Source: CAJOLV01 sp045631885
GTDB lineage: Bacteria; Bacillota_I; Bacilli_A; RFN20; CAG-826
NCBI GenBank assembly: GCA_045631885.1
Contig: JAZQVN010000002.1
Location: forward strand, 1-12,699
Direction: 5' to 3'
Length of the DNA stretch: 12,699 nucleotides
A program made the position numbers and the translations under genes. This document shows, piece by piece, positions 1-7,322 of this stretch. How positions within the stretch are numbered: position 1 is the stretch's first letter; every line of letters begins with the position of its first letter. Below the pieces are notes generated by a model that saw only the letters and a program-made list of their open reading frames with translations, was not told where the DNA came from and searched no databases.

Positions 1-129
1 GCTGTATTCAACTGGATCAGCTTTTACTTGTAAATTGCCTAGTTGATTTGTTCCACTTAATGCAAAAGCGGAAATACCGACTAGGAAAACTGCTCCAATA
101 GATGTTAATAATAATGCTTTTTTCTTCAT
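1..129 (-). CDS. Secreted or membrane-anchored protein, N-terminal 43 residues only
   Basis: A reading frame opens with ATG at 129-127 and runs off the left edge without a stop. The visible 43 residues form a typical signal peptide: a basic start (MKKK), a hydrophobic core of about 18 residues (ALLLTSIGAVFLVGISAF) and a possible cleavage region after AFA. A polar stretch follows, with the sequence GNLQVKADP. An AAAGGA ribosome binding site lies 12 bases before the ATG. The mature domain is outside the window, so no function can be given. Its 5' leader, toward the transposase, contains a run of CCT triplets on the coding strand. The start and export signal are well supported. Whether the product is released or stays anchored is unknown. 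Confidence 0.75.
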   Translation of the reverse strand, partial: MKKKALLLTSIGAVFLVGISAFALSGTNQLGNLQVKADPVEYS

Positions 130-181
130 ATTTTCTTTAAATCCTTTAAATAAAAAATCAATTAATTTCCTTTTATTTTAT

Positions 182-198
182 AGGAGGAGGAGGAGGAG
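182..198. repeat. (AGG)5 trinucleotide repeat
   Basis: Five consecutive AGG triplets followed by AG lie between the secreted-protein gene and the transposase. On the plus strand this is a string of perfect Shine-Dalgarno cores with no useful ORF behind it: the nearest TTG and GTG starts end within a few codons. On the minus strand it is CCT repeated in the leader of the secreted-protein gene, complementary to Shine-Dalgarno sequences. It may be a slippage-prone microsatellite or part of an insertion junction. Confidence 0.8.
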
Positions 199-210
199 CA
201 AGCACTTTGA

Positions 211-1266
211 GCTATAGAGTGCCACTTTTTTAATAATTTGATATTCTTACCACATTGCTGGAGGGAATGTAAAATGATTAAGAAAGCTCGGTTATTAGAA
301 GAGAATACGAAGCTAATAAGAAAGATTTTTATCTTTGAACATATTGGAATTGGTTACAATGCTTCAATTCAAGAAAAAGAAGAGGCTACCAAAAGATTTC
401 TTGAATTAAATCCAACTTTTACCGCTTATGAAGTATGTAACACTATTGGTTTATCAAGAGGAACTTTTTATAATTATCTTCATCACAAAGTTGAAGAAAC
501 CGTATATGCAAAGAACGAGAAGTTACTCACCAAAGAAATAATTAGAATTTTTAACGAATCCAAAGGACTATATGGGCAAAACAGAATTCGAATAGTGTTA
601 AGGCAAAAAGGAATTAACACTACTACAGTTACAATTTCCAAAATAATGAAAGAGAATAATTTAAAAGTTAAAAGAGTTATTCGAAGACCATCGGCAAAAG
701 AAAACAACAAAAAGAAGAAAGCTAACTATAAAATCAATCTTTTAAAACAGCAGTTTAATCAAACATCTCCAAATAAAATTTGGGTATCGGATTTTTTAGA
801 ATTAAAAGTTAATTCTGTAAAGTTTTATATATGTGCAATACTAGACCTATATTCACGAAAAGTTATCGCCTGGAGATTATCACATAAAAGAAGCGAAAAA
901 CTAGCGATAAATACATTTAAAGATGCATTTGAGAATAGAAACGAACCAGAAGGATTGATTTTTCACACGGACCAAGGTGGAGAATTCACCTCTAAGGCCT
1001 TTATGACTACTTTAAAGATGTTAGGCGTTTCTCAATCCTTTTCTTTTCCTGGTAATCCATACGACAACGCAGTTATGGAAAGCTTTTATTCAACTTTAAG
1101 GAAAGAAGAAATCAATATTAATATTGATAAATATGAGAATTCACTCATAATCAAACAATATCTAGAAAAATATATCCACTATTACAACGAACAGAGAATT
1201 CATACTGCAATTGGCATGTCGCCAGACCAAAAAGAGGGTCAAAAAAATTATTTATTATATAAATAA
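211..1266 (+). mobile_element. IS3-type insertion sequence, probably incomplete (no OrfA)
   Basis: The single transposase ORF shows that this is an insertion element of the IS3 superfamily, but the upstream OrfA helix-turn-helix ORF expected for that family is absent. Only about 145 bp separate the transposase from the neighbouring gene start. No convincing pair of terminal inverted repeats with a target duplication was found by eye. A short similarity between TAGAGTGCCAC (215-225) and TAGTGTTCCAT (1293-1303) is in direct, not inverted, orientation. The left boundary is set to where the transposase frame opens and the right boundary to its stop codon. The real ends are unknown. The right side abuts the terminator of tRNA-Thr. 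Confidence 0.5.
274..1266 (+). CDS. IS3-family transposase (OrfB-type, DDE integrase)
   Basis: This 330-residue protein catalyses strand cleavage and transfer of an IS3-type element. Residues 50-70 carry a short helix-turn-helix (VCNTIGLSRGTFYNYL). Residues 80-130 match the HTH_21-like segment typical of OrfB (NESKGLYGQNRI). A retroviral-integrase core follows, with D173 (WVSDF), D233 (HTDQGGEF) and E269 (NAVMESF); the last two are separated by 35 residues, the family's DD35E spacing. The C-terminus has the usual YNEQRIHTAIGMSP motif. The frame is open from 211, and a TTG at 238 is possible. ATG at 274 is preferred because GGAGGG lies 8 bases upstream. IS3 elements normally make OrfA and an OrfAB fusion by frameshift; no OrfA is visible here, so the element may not move on its own. 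The catalytic residues are intact. Confidence 0.92.
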   Translation: MIKKARLLEENTKLIRKIFIFEHIGIGYNASIQEKEEATKRFLELNPTFTAYEVCNTIGLSRGTFYNYLHHKVEETVYAKNEKLLTKEIIRIFNESKGLYGQNRIRIVLRQKGINTTTVTISKIMKENNLKVKRVIRRPSAKENNKKKKANYKINLLKQQFNQTSPNKIWVSDFLELKVNSVKFYICAILDLYSRKVIAWRLSHKRSEKLAINTFKDAFENRNEPEGLIFHTDQGGEFTSKAFMTTLKMLGVSQSFSFPGNPYDNAVMESFYSTLRKEEININIDKYENSLIIKQYLEKYIHYYNEQRIHTAIGMSPDQKEGQKNYLLYK

Positions 1267-1290
1267 AAGAGATTCGTTGGTTCGAATCTC
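1265..1290 (-). terminator. Rho-independent terminator after tRNA-Thr
   Basis: GAGATTCG (1269-1276) and CGAATCTC (1283-1290) form a perfect 8-bp stem with a 6-base loop. Read on the minus strand, the stem is followed by TTTTATTT. It lies 14 bases after the CCA end of tRNA-Thr and touches the stop codon of the transposase on the other strand. Confidence 0.8.
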
Positions 1291-1304
1291 AATAGTGTTC
1301 CATA

Positions 1305-1378
1305 TGGTGCCTCCTGCCAGAATCGAACTAGCAATAGATCCTTACCATGGATCCGTTATACCACTTAACTAAGGAGGC
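1305..1378 (-). tRNA. tRNA-Thr (anticodon GGT)
   Basis: The 74-base cloverleaf has an encoded CCA. The acceptor stem GCCTCCT/AGGAGGC is fully paired, the D stem is GTTA/TAAC, the anticodon stem is GATCC/GGATC and the T stem is GCTAG/CTGGC with one G-U pair. The T-loop TTCGATT is normal and the D-loop keeps the GG pair. The anticodon loop ATGGTAA gives GGT, which reads ACC and ACU. G1-C72, C2-G71, G35 and U36 agree with known Thr identity elements. A at position 32, usually a pyrimidine, is slightly unusual. Confidence 0.93.
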
Positions 1379-1395
1379 ATTAGTTAGCGTTATCT

Positions 1396-1424
1396 ATATT
1401 AACGAAAACAAATCTACTATACAA
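1396..1424 (-). promoter_or_regulatory. Predicted sigma-A promoter for tRNA-Thr
   Basis: On the minus strand, TTGTAT (1424-1419) and TAATAT (1401-1396) are separated by 17 bp. They place the start about 10 bases before the first base of tRNA-Thr. The tRNA can therefore be transcribed independently of rimO, which ends at 1434 with no terminator in between. Confidence 0.5.
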
Positions 1425-1433
1425 GTGATTTTT

Positions 1434-2729
1434 TTATATTTCGATCATATGGCCAACTAAATCGTAAACAAAGGCGTTATCAATCTTCACTTTTATTTTA
1501 CTACCTAAAGGTAAGTCGAAGTTTTTATCGACATATATCTTTCCATCAACATCGTCGGGAGCATTCCAATAGCTTCTAAATAGATATTGGTTATCTTCTT
1601 CTCCCACGATTAATCCTTCCATCACTTCTCCAATATGCTTTTGGTTATTTTGATAAGAGATTGATTGTTGAAGTTCCATGATTTCATCTAATCTTCTCTT
1701 TTTTGTTGCTTCTCTCACTTGATGAGGGAAATCAAATGATTTAGTTCCTTCTTCTTTTGAGTAAGTAAAGGCGCCTAGATGGTCGAATTTAATTTCTTTG
1801 ATAAATTCCTTTAAACCGTTAAAATCTTTCTCGCTTTCGCCTGGAAAGCCCACCATGACGGTGGTTCTTAACACCGCGTTAGGAATCTTATTTCTAATTT
1901 TAGTAAATAGATTTCTTAAAAACTCTTTATCTCCACGACGGTTCATCGCTTTTAAGATATTATCCTCACTATGTTGAATTGGAATATCAAAATATGGAGT
2001 TAGTCTCTCTTGGTTATCTCTAATTAAATCAATTAGTTCATCAGTGATTTCATCAGGATATAAATAGAGTAAACGGATATAATCTAACTCTTTTATCGCT
2101 AATAAGCCTTTTAATAACATGACTATATTCTCACCGTTATGTAGGTCAATACCGTATTTTGTCGTATCCTGTTCTAAAACGATTAATTCTTTATATCCAC
2201 GACTTACTAAATCTTTGGCTTCATCAATTATATCGTTATATGGGCGAGAGACAAAATGACCTCTGATTAAAGGGATCGCGCAGTAGGTGCAGCAGTTATC
2301 ACAGCCCTCTCCAATTTTAAGATAAGCGGAGAAATTACCTGTAGAGACAATGCGATATTTATCATCGAGTCCACCATCTTCTTTTAATTCATCATCGATG
2401 GATTGAAGGATGTCATTAATATGTGGATAATCTCTTATCGCGATAAACGCACTAACTTCAGGGATTTCTTTAATTAATTCATTTTTATATCTTTGGACTA
2501 AACAACCAGTAACTACGACTTTCTTTCCAAAGGAAAGAGCCTCGAAGATTGTGTCGATTGATTCTTTTTTACTGCTTTCGATAAAGCCACATGTATTGAT
2601 AAAGATAATATCGGCTTTTTTGATATCGTTAACGATAATGTATTTATCGTGATCAAGTAAGCCTAAAATATTCTCGCTATCGACGAGATTTTTCGCGCAA
2701 CCTAAAGAAATTAAACCAACTTTTTTCAT
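1434..2729 (-). CDS. rimO: Ribosomal protein S12 methylthiotransferase RimO
   Basis: RimO is a cytoplasmic radical-SAM enzyme that adds a methylthio group to the conserved aspartate of ribosomal protein S12. The 431-residue length is normal. The N-terminal UPF0004 domain shows the RimO-specific SLGCAKNLVDSE start with cluster cysteines C11, C47 (NTCGFIES) and C76 (VTGC). The radical-SAM domain has C143-x3-C147-x2-C150 within EGCDNCCTYC, then IPLIRG and QDTTKYG. These motifs distinguish RimO from the tRNA enzyme MiaB. A TRAM-like substrate domain forms the last 65 residues or so. The ATG lies 3 bp after the stop of the ABC transporter gene, with only a weak GAAGTGA ribosome binding site inside that gene, suggesting coupled translation. 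No terminator separates it from the downstream tRNA-Thr. Confidence 0.96.
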   Translation of the reverse strand: MKKVGLISLGCAKNLVDSENILGLLDHDKYIIVNDIKKADIIFINTCGFIESSKKESIDTIFEALSFGKKVVVTGCLVQRYKNELIKEIPEVSAFIAIRDYPHINDILQSIDDELKEDGGLDDKYRIVSTGNFSAYLKIGEGCDNCCTYCAIPLIRGHFVSRPYNDIIDEAKDLVSRGYKELIVLEQDTTKYGIDLHNGENIVMLLKGLLAIKELDYIRLLYLYPDEITDELIDLIRDNQERLTPYFDIPIQHSEDNILKAMNRRGDKEFLRNLFTKIRNKIPNAVLRTTVMVGFPGESEKDFNGLKEFIKEIKFDHLGAFTYSKEEGTKSFDFPHQVREATKKRRLDEIMELQQSISYQNNQKHIGEVMEGLIVGEEDNQYLFRSYWNAPDDVDGKIYVDKNFDLPLGSKIKVKIDNAFVYDLVGHMIEI

Positions 2730-2732
2730 ATA

Positions 2733-5700
2733 TTATTCACTTCTTAAAGCGATAACAGGATCTTGGTGAGATGCTTTCGCCGCTGGGATTAAACCAGAAA
2801 GAACATTTAAGAATACTGATAAACCAACCATGATTAACGCGGTCCATAATGGTAAGTTAGCAATCATCGTAATACCGACATTTAAGCTCGTGATGATAAT
2901 GTTGAGAATTAGTTGTAATACGTAGGTTACTCCGATACCGATTAAACCACTCGCTAAACCGATGATTAAACACTCAGCGATAAATAGTCTCGAGACATCT
3001 TTCTTACGACCACCTAGCGATCTAATAACACCGATTTCTTTTACTCTTTCCATCGTTGAAATATAAGTGATAACTGCGATCATAAAGCAAGAGACCACTA
3101 AGGCTAATGAGGTAAATGAAATTAACGCAATAGTAATAACATTAATTAATGTATTAATGACGGAAACAATGATTTCCACTGTATCTGTATAAGTTAATTC
3201 TTGTCTTTTTTCTGGTCTAAGAGTTTTACCAGATGGTAATAAGATATCTTCTTCTGAATTCCATTTCTTTAAATAAGAAACAACATCCGCTTTTGTGGTG
3301 AAGTCTTTTGGATAAATAGAGATAGAATGTGGTAAATCTTCAAAGTTATATCCAATCACTTCATTATTTAAAGTCACTTCTTTCGTGGCTAAACCGCTTA
3401 AAGAACGGAGATAAGCTTTATCTAAAGATAAATTACTTGTTCCTCTAATCGATAACATTGAGGCTAAAGAAGATGATAAATCAGTATTTAATGCATTCGC
3501 ATAACCAAAGACATTTTTCACTGCATTATCACCATCACCCTTTAAATATGATGTGTATGTGTATTTAACATATGCCTCATAAGCACGGTCACTTTCATTA
3601 GAACTACCAATATAATTCTTAATTGAGTGGTCACCAGAGACGATGTTGCTATCTTTCGCATCGTTCATCATCTTTTGTGTCATCGCACGTGTGTAATACA
3701 CTCCACGCGCTAAACAGCCAAATCTAACACCTGGCTTTTTCTTTAAAATCGCAGAAATCTTCACATCTTCTCCGTTTACCCAACTATCTTGAGCGATGCC
3801 TTCATACATATAGGCAGTCACTTCATCTGGGTTAATCGTATAAGCATTTGGTAAATCCGCGTGATAAATCATCTCACCATTTCCTTTTAAGGTGAAATTA
3901 AGCATATTACTTGTCCATTTACCTAATAATGGATTAGATGGGTCTTTTTCTCCTTCTCTAGAGAGAGATAACGGGAGGAATCCACCTAATAAACCAGTTA
4001 ATTTATCGGTATCTGGATTATAAGTTAAATCGATGTTATATGTAGTGCCACCATAGGTGAAGTCAAATTTAACGTGTGATTTTTCTTCAATCTTTTCTTC
4101 GACATAAGTCATTGGGTTATCAAAATGTAAGATTAAATTTGTATCGGAAATTGTAAATGATAAATCAACACTTCCTAAAACCGTGGAAATCCTACCTTCC
4201 CAATTACCGATAAATGGGTTATCCGGATCTTTTGTTTCATCGCTTCTAAAATAATTAGAAGAAATGTTATATCCTTCCGCGGTAATTGTGCCTAATAAAT
4301 AATCAGTGACAGGGTCATGTCTAAATTTAAATGTTAATGTGTATGTTTGACCTTCAATTGGTAAATCTGTTGTAAATGATAAAACATTATCTGAGATAGT
4401 TTGATATTCCCAAATGCTATCATGTGGGTAATATTTTAATTTCTTACCTAAGATTTGATCAAATGTATAACTAGTTGGGTAATCATATTCTTCTAATTCT
4501 GATGGGTCAGTCACTCCATCATTTTCTTTCATCGCTTTTCTCGCGATGTTAATGAATTCATCTTCAGTGAAGAATCCCATTTGAGCGTAAATCAAATCGG
4601 TTAATGTTTGGTTTTCATCGACGACTAAAACGATATCATTCGCGCTTTCTGGATATTTACCAGCGAGAATATCATATTGTTCTAAGATATAATCTTTTTC
4701 TCCAGGAATTTCTTCCATAAAGTCGGTGAATAAGTCGACGAACATCGCGTATTCAGAGAAGCCATCCACTGTGGAGAGTTCAGAAATATACATTTGAGTT
4801 AAGCCATTTAATGAGAACATCTCTTCTTCAGATTCACTATCTCTTTTATAAGCGGTAAAGATATTGTTAGTCATATCTAAGCCGTAATTCTTATTAATTG
4901 AGGAGACATATTCCTTCGGCATCGATTCGACATATTCGATTAAATCTTTATTGATATCATTAGTTTTTACTGAAGTAAAATCTTGATATTTATCCATTAA
5001 ATAATTGATTAAGCTATCTAAACCGACTTCATAATCTTTCGCGAATTCAACAATCTTTCTTTGGTCATCATTACTTAAACCAGTTAATAAAGATGTGTAG
5101 TCCACCGCGGTCTCTTGAATGGATAAAGGATATTGGCTAATCATATCGTTTTGCATTTCATCGATAAAATTATGAACACCCGTTGAAACTGCAAGAACCG
5201 CAGAAACACCGATGATGCCAATACTACCCGCGATAGCGATTAAAACAGTTCTTTTTAATTTACTAACTAAGTTAGAGAAAGATAATCCAGTCGCGGTGAC
5301 GAAGCTCATTGATGAGTTCTTCTTACTGCCTTTATTTTTCTTATCAGTATCTGGATATTTAATCTTTACTCCACAGACAGGGCAAACATCTGGTTTTTGG
5401 AATAAATATGTTTTACATTTTGGACAGCAAAATGATGTCTTTTTATCTTTGATAACTTCTTTTCCATCATATGGATTAGAGTCGCTAGTTAATAAGCCAT
5501 CTTTCATACGGATAATTCTATTCGCATAGGCATCCGCGAGATCTGGGTTATGGGTAACCATGATAACTAAACAATCTTTCGCCACTTCTTTTAATAAATC
5601 CATGACTTGGACAGAAGTTTCACTATCTAACGCACCGGTTGGTTCATCCGCTAATAAGATTTCGGGTTCGTTGATAAGAGCTCTAGCGATAGCCACTCTT

Positions 5701-6146
5701 TGCATTTGACCACCACTTAATTGATTTGGTCTTTTTCTTTCTAATCCTTTTAGACCAACTCTTTCAAGAGCTTTTAAAGCTCTTTGTTTTCTCTCTTCTT
5801 TATCAACACCACCAATGGTAAGGGCAAGTTCAACATTCTTAATGATGCTTTGATGGGCAATTAAATTATAAGATTGGAAAACAAAACCAACGGAATGGTT
5901 ACGATATGTATCCCAATCTCTATCGTTATAATTCTTTGTCGATTTATTTAAGATGATTAAATCACCAGAAGTATATCTATCTAAACCTCCGATGATGTTT
6001 AATAATGTCGTCTTTCCACATCCTGAAGGACCAAGTATCGCGACAAATTCGTTTTTTCTAAAGCTGACTGTGAGACCTTTTAACGCATGAACAGGTTCCT
6101 GATCTTTCATCTCATAGTCTTTCACAATGTTGACTAATTTAAGCAT
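2733..6146 (-). CDS. One-piece MacB/FtsX-type ABC transporter with zinc ribbon and giant extracellular region
   Basis: The 1137-residue protein fuses the ATPase and permease of a MacB-type exporter. The ATPase (1-220) has Walker A GPSGCGKTT (39-47), Q91, signature LSGGQ (143-147), Walker B LLADEP (164-169) and H199. A linker carries two CxxC pairs (C241/C244 and C255/C258), a zinc-ribbon knuckle. One membrane helix follows (about 300-322), then roughly 670 extracellular residues. Three C-terminal helices begin near 995 and include the FtsX hallmark MERVKEIGVIRSLGG and a terminal ASHQDPVIALRSE. Two similar beta-rich modules lie near 601-690 and 702-770. A good AAAGGGG site lies 7 bases before the start. 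MacB-like machines work by mechanotransmission on lipids, peptides or cell-wall enzymes rather than classical channel transport. The substrate is unknown. The neighbouring TetR gene may regulate it, but that is inference. Confidence 0.92.
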   Translation of the reverse strand: MLKLVNIVKDYEMKDQEPVHALKGLTVSFRKNEFVAILGPSGCGKTTLLNIIGGLDRYTSGDLIILNKSTKNYNDRDWDTYRNHSVGFVFQSYNLIAHQSIIKNVELALTIGGVDKEERKQRALKALERVGLKGLERKRPNQLSGGQMQRVAIARALINEPEILLADEPTGALDSETSVQVMDLLKEVAKDCLVIMVTHNPDLADAYANRIIRMKDGLLTSDSNPYDGKEVIKDKKTSFCCPKCKTYLFQKPDVCPVCGVKIKYPDTDKKNKGSKKNSSMSFVTATGLSFSNLVSKLKRTVLIAIAGSIGIIGVSAVLAVSTGVHNFIDEMQNDMISQYPLSIQETAVDYTSLLTGLSNDDQRKIVEFAKDYEVGLDSLINYLMDKYQDFTSVKTNDINKDLIEYVESMPKEYVSSINKNYGLDMTNNIFTAYKRDSESEEEMFSLNGLTQMYISELSTVDGFSEYAMFVDLFTDFMEEIPGEKDYILEQYDILAGKYPESANDIVLVVDENQTLTDLIYAQMGFFTEDEFINIARKAMKENDGVTDPSELEEYDYPTSYTFDQILGKKLKYYPHDSIWEYQTISDNVLSFTTDLPIEGQTYTLTFKFRHDPVTDYLLGTITAEGYNISSNYFRSDETKDPDNPFIGNWEGRISTVLGSVDLSFTISDTNLILHFDNPMTYVEEKIEEKSHVKFDFTYGGTTYNIDLTYNPDTDKLTGLLGGFLPLSLSREGEKDPSNPLLGKWTSNMLNFTLKGNGEMIYHADLPNAYTINPDEVTAYMYEGIAQDSWVNGEDVKISAILKKKPGVRFGCLARGVYYTRAMTQKMMNDAKDSNIVSGDHSIKNYIGSSNESDRAYEAYVKYTYTSYLKGDGDNAVKNVFGYANALNTDLSSSLASMLSIRGTSNLSLDKAYLRSLSGLATKEVTLNNEVIGYNFEDLPHSISIYPKDFTTKADVVSYLKKWNSEEDILLPSGKTLRPEKRQELTYTDTVEIIVSVINTLINVITIALISFTSLALVVSCFMIAVITYISTMERVKEIGVIRSLGGRKKDVSRLFIAECLIIGLASGLIGIGVTYVLQLILNIIITSLNVGITMIANLPLWTALIMVGLSVFLNVLSGLIPAAKASHQDPVIALRSE

Positions 6147-6168
6147 AGGACTGCCCCTTTCCTTTTAC

Positions 6169-6194
6169 TTATGTAAATACATAATATCATTATG
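6169..6194. promoter_or_regulatory. Overlapping palindromes ahead of the ABC transporter (operator candidate)
   Basis: TTATGTA-AA-TACATAA (6169-6184) is a perfect 7-bp inverted repeat. CATAAT-ATC-ATTATG (6180-6194) is a second one sharing its right arm, so three TTATG half-sites alternate in orientation. The array ends about 23 bp before the transporter start codon and overlaps the region where its promoter must lie. A weak TTGCAT -35 candidate sits at its upstream edge on the minus strand. A dimeric regulator is the natural reader, but which one is not shown. Confidence 0.5.
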
Positions 6195-6208
6195 CAAATG
6201 AAAATAAT

Positions 6209-6232
6209 AAAAAAATGACTCAGTGAGCCATT
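6209..6232 (-). terminator. Rho-independent terminator of the small membrane-protein gene
   Basis: On the minus strand AATGGCTC-ACT-GAGTCATT forms an 8-bp stem with one G-U pair, followed by seven T and then ATTATTTT. It lies 20 bp after the stop codon at 6252 and separates this gene from the ABC transporter transcript. Confidence 0.75.
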
Positions 6233-6251
6233 ATTTTTATATTTTTGTCTT

Positions 6252-6716
6252 TTATTTATCGAGGTTATCGATTAGTTTTTGATACTTTTGATATTTCTCT
6301 TCTTTATGATTGATGTGATTTGACATCTGTTTAGTTCTTAAATATGAGAGGAAGACATTGAGCAATAGCAAGATTCCAGTTGGAATGGCTAATATAACGA
6401 CAAATACTGTTTTTTCAACATTAATAACTTTTGTTAACCAAAGGATTGCCATGATGGAGACATAAACTAAAGTTAACGCGATTAAAGAATAGAAAATCCA
6501 AGAAGGGATTGAATAAACTCTATTAAACTTATCCTCTAACTTCACTATTTCATGATAGTGAGGCACATTATCATCTCTTTCAAATGTTAATGTCGTTTCT
6601 TTTAAATCATTTTTTTCATCCACGAGCTTCCATTTGAAGAGTTCATAATTTCTCTTCGCGTCTTCTTTGACGTTATTTAAAACTTTTACTTCTGTCTTTT
6701 CCATATACCCCATCAT
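6252..6716 (-). CDS. Small two-helix membrane protein with coiled-coil tail, function unknown
   Basis: I do not recognise this family. From the ATG at 6716 it has 154 residues. A charged cytoplasmic segment (1-69) precedes two hydrophobic helices, about 71-94 (IPSWIFYSLIALTLVYVSIM) and 103-126, and a charged C-terminal tail with coiled-coil character (HKEEKYQKYQKLIDNLDK). The start is uncertain: ATGs at 6716, 6713 and 6704 are all in frame. None has a well-spaced Shine-Dalgarno site; GGGG sits close before 6704. The frame stays open to 6809, but that would overlap the divergent TetR gene. It is divergently arranged with tetR and ends in its own terminator, so it is a likely target of that regulator. 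A membrane partner of the transporter or a stress-related protein are guesses. Confidence 0.7.
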   Translation of the reverse strand: MMGYMEKTEVKVLNNVKEDAKRNYELFKWKLVDEKNDLKETTLTFERDDNVPHYHEIVKLEDKFNRVYSIPSWIFYSLIALTLVYVSIMAILWLTKVINVEKTVFVVILAIPTGILLLLNVFLSYLRTKQMSNHINHKEEKYQKYQKLIDNLDK

Positions 6717-6741
6717 ACTAGTTATGATGATTTCCCGCAAG

Positions 6742-6770
6742 TAGACAAATAACTTTACACGTGTTAAATA
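6742..6770 (+). promoter_or_regulatory. Predicted tetR promoter with palindromic operator
   Basis: TAGACA (6742-6747) and TTAAAT (6764-6769) are 16 bp apart and resemble -35 and -10 boxes. Between them lies ACACGTGT (6757-6764), a perfect palindrome extended to TTnACACGTGTnAA (6754-6767). An operator in the spacer of a divergent TetR promoter is the usual autoregulatory layout. The predicted transcript would begin only about a dozen bases before the ATG. Confidence 0.45.
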
Positions 6771-6788
6771 AGTCATTAAACTGAAAAT

Positions 6789-7322
6789 ATGAAACAGATA
6801 GAAAGACAAAATAGAACGAAAAAGAATATTTCGTTAGCCCTTTATGCACTTCTATTAAAAACACCATACGATGAGATAACTGTCGAAGATATCTGTAAGA
6901 AAGCGGGGATTTCCCGTGTTTCATTTTATCATTATTATGATAAAAAAGATGATGTTTTAGTCCAGTTCTCCGATGAGAGATTCGCGGAGTTCTTTGATGA
7001 ATTCACAAAGATGGGTGCGATGACTTTTGAAGATCTTATCTTAGAAATGTTCCGCTTCTTAAAAAAGAATTCTCGTCAATTAGCTATTTTAAGATATGCG
7101 AAGAAAGAAGAGATTTTAATGGAACAATTCTATTCTTATTGTCGTTATCTATTTTCTAATAACCTCACTTCCGACATCTTAGGTGGAAAAGATAATCCTT
7201 CCAAAATTCCCTTTTTAGTGGGTGGCCTATTCCAAGTCATTATGAGATGGTTAGATGAAGGAATGGTTACTCCTCCAGAAACACTCGCTCAAAACGTCAT
7301 AAACATTGTCGTTAAACCCTAG
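6789..7322 (+). CDS. TetR/AcrR-family transcriptional regulator
   Basis: This 177-residue dimeric DNA-binding repressor has the N-terminal TetR fold. The helix-turn-helix spans about residues 31-50 (TVEDICKKAGISRVSFYHYY) and is followed by the usual KKDDVL continuation. The C-terminal ligand-binding and dimerisation part (about 60-175) is all-helical and ends in FLVGGLFQVIMRWLDEGM, a motif seen in the TetR subgroup that includes DhaS-like regulators. The ligand cannot be told. It is the only non-transposon gene on the plus strand. It starts about 70 bp from the divergent small membrane-protein gene, with a palindrome between them. No Shine-Dalgarno sequence precedes the ATG (AAACTGAAAAT), so initiation is weak or nearly leaderless, fitting a low-copy repressor. 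Its stop overlaps the end of a converging small ORF by 3 bp. Confidence 0.93.
   Translation: MKQIERQNRTKKNISLALYALLLKTPYDEITVEDICKKAGISRVSFYHYYDKKDDVLVQFSDERFAEFFDEFTKMGAMTFEDLILEMFRFLKKNSRQLAILRYAKKEEILMEQFYSYCRYLFSNNLTSDILGGKDNPSKIPFLVGGLFQVIMRWLDEGMVTPPETLAQNVINIVVKP

Noticed and set aside
5212..5529. Plus-strand 105-codon frame opposite the ABC transporter
   Set aside because: It lies entirely antisense to a strongly conserved gene region, has no ribosome binding site and no recognisable domain.
6718..6924. Minus-strand frame opposite the tetR 5' end, and extension of the small membrane protein to 6809
   Set aside because: Both overlap the divergent tetR start and promoter, and neither has initiation signals.
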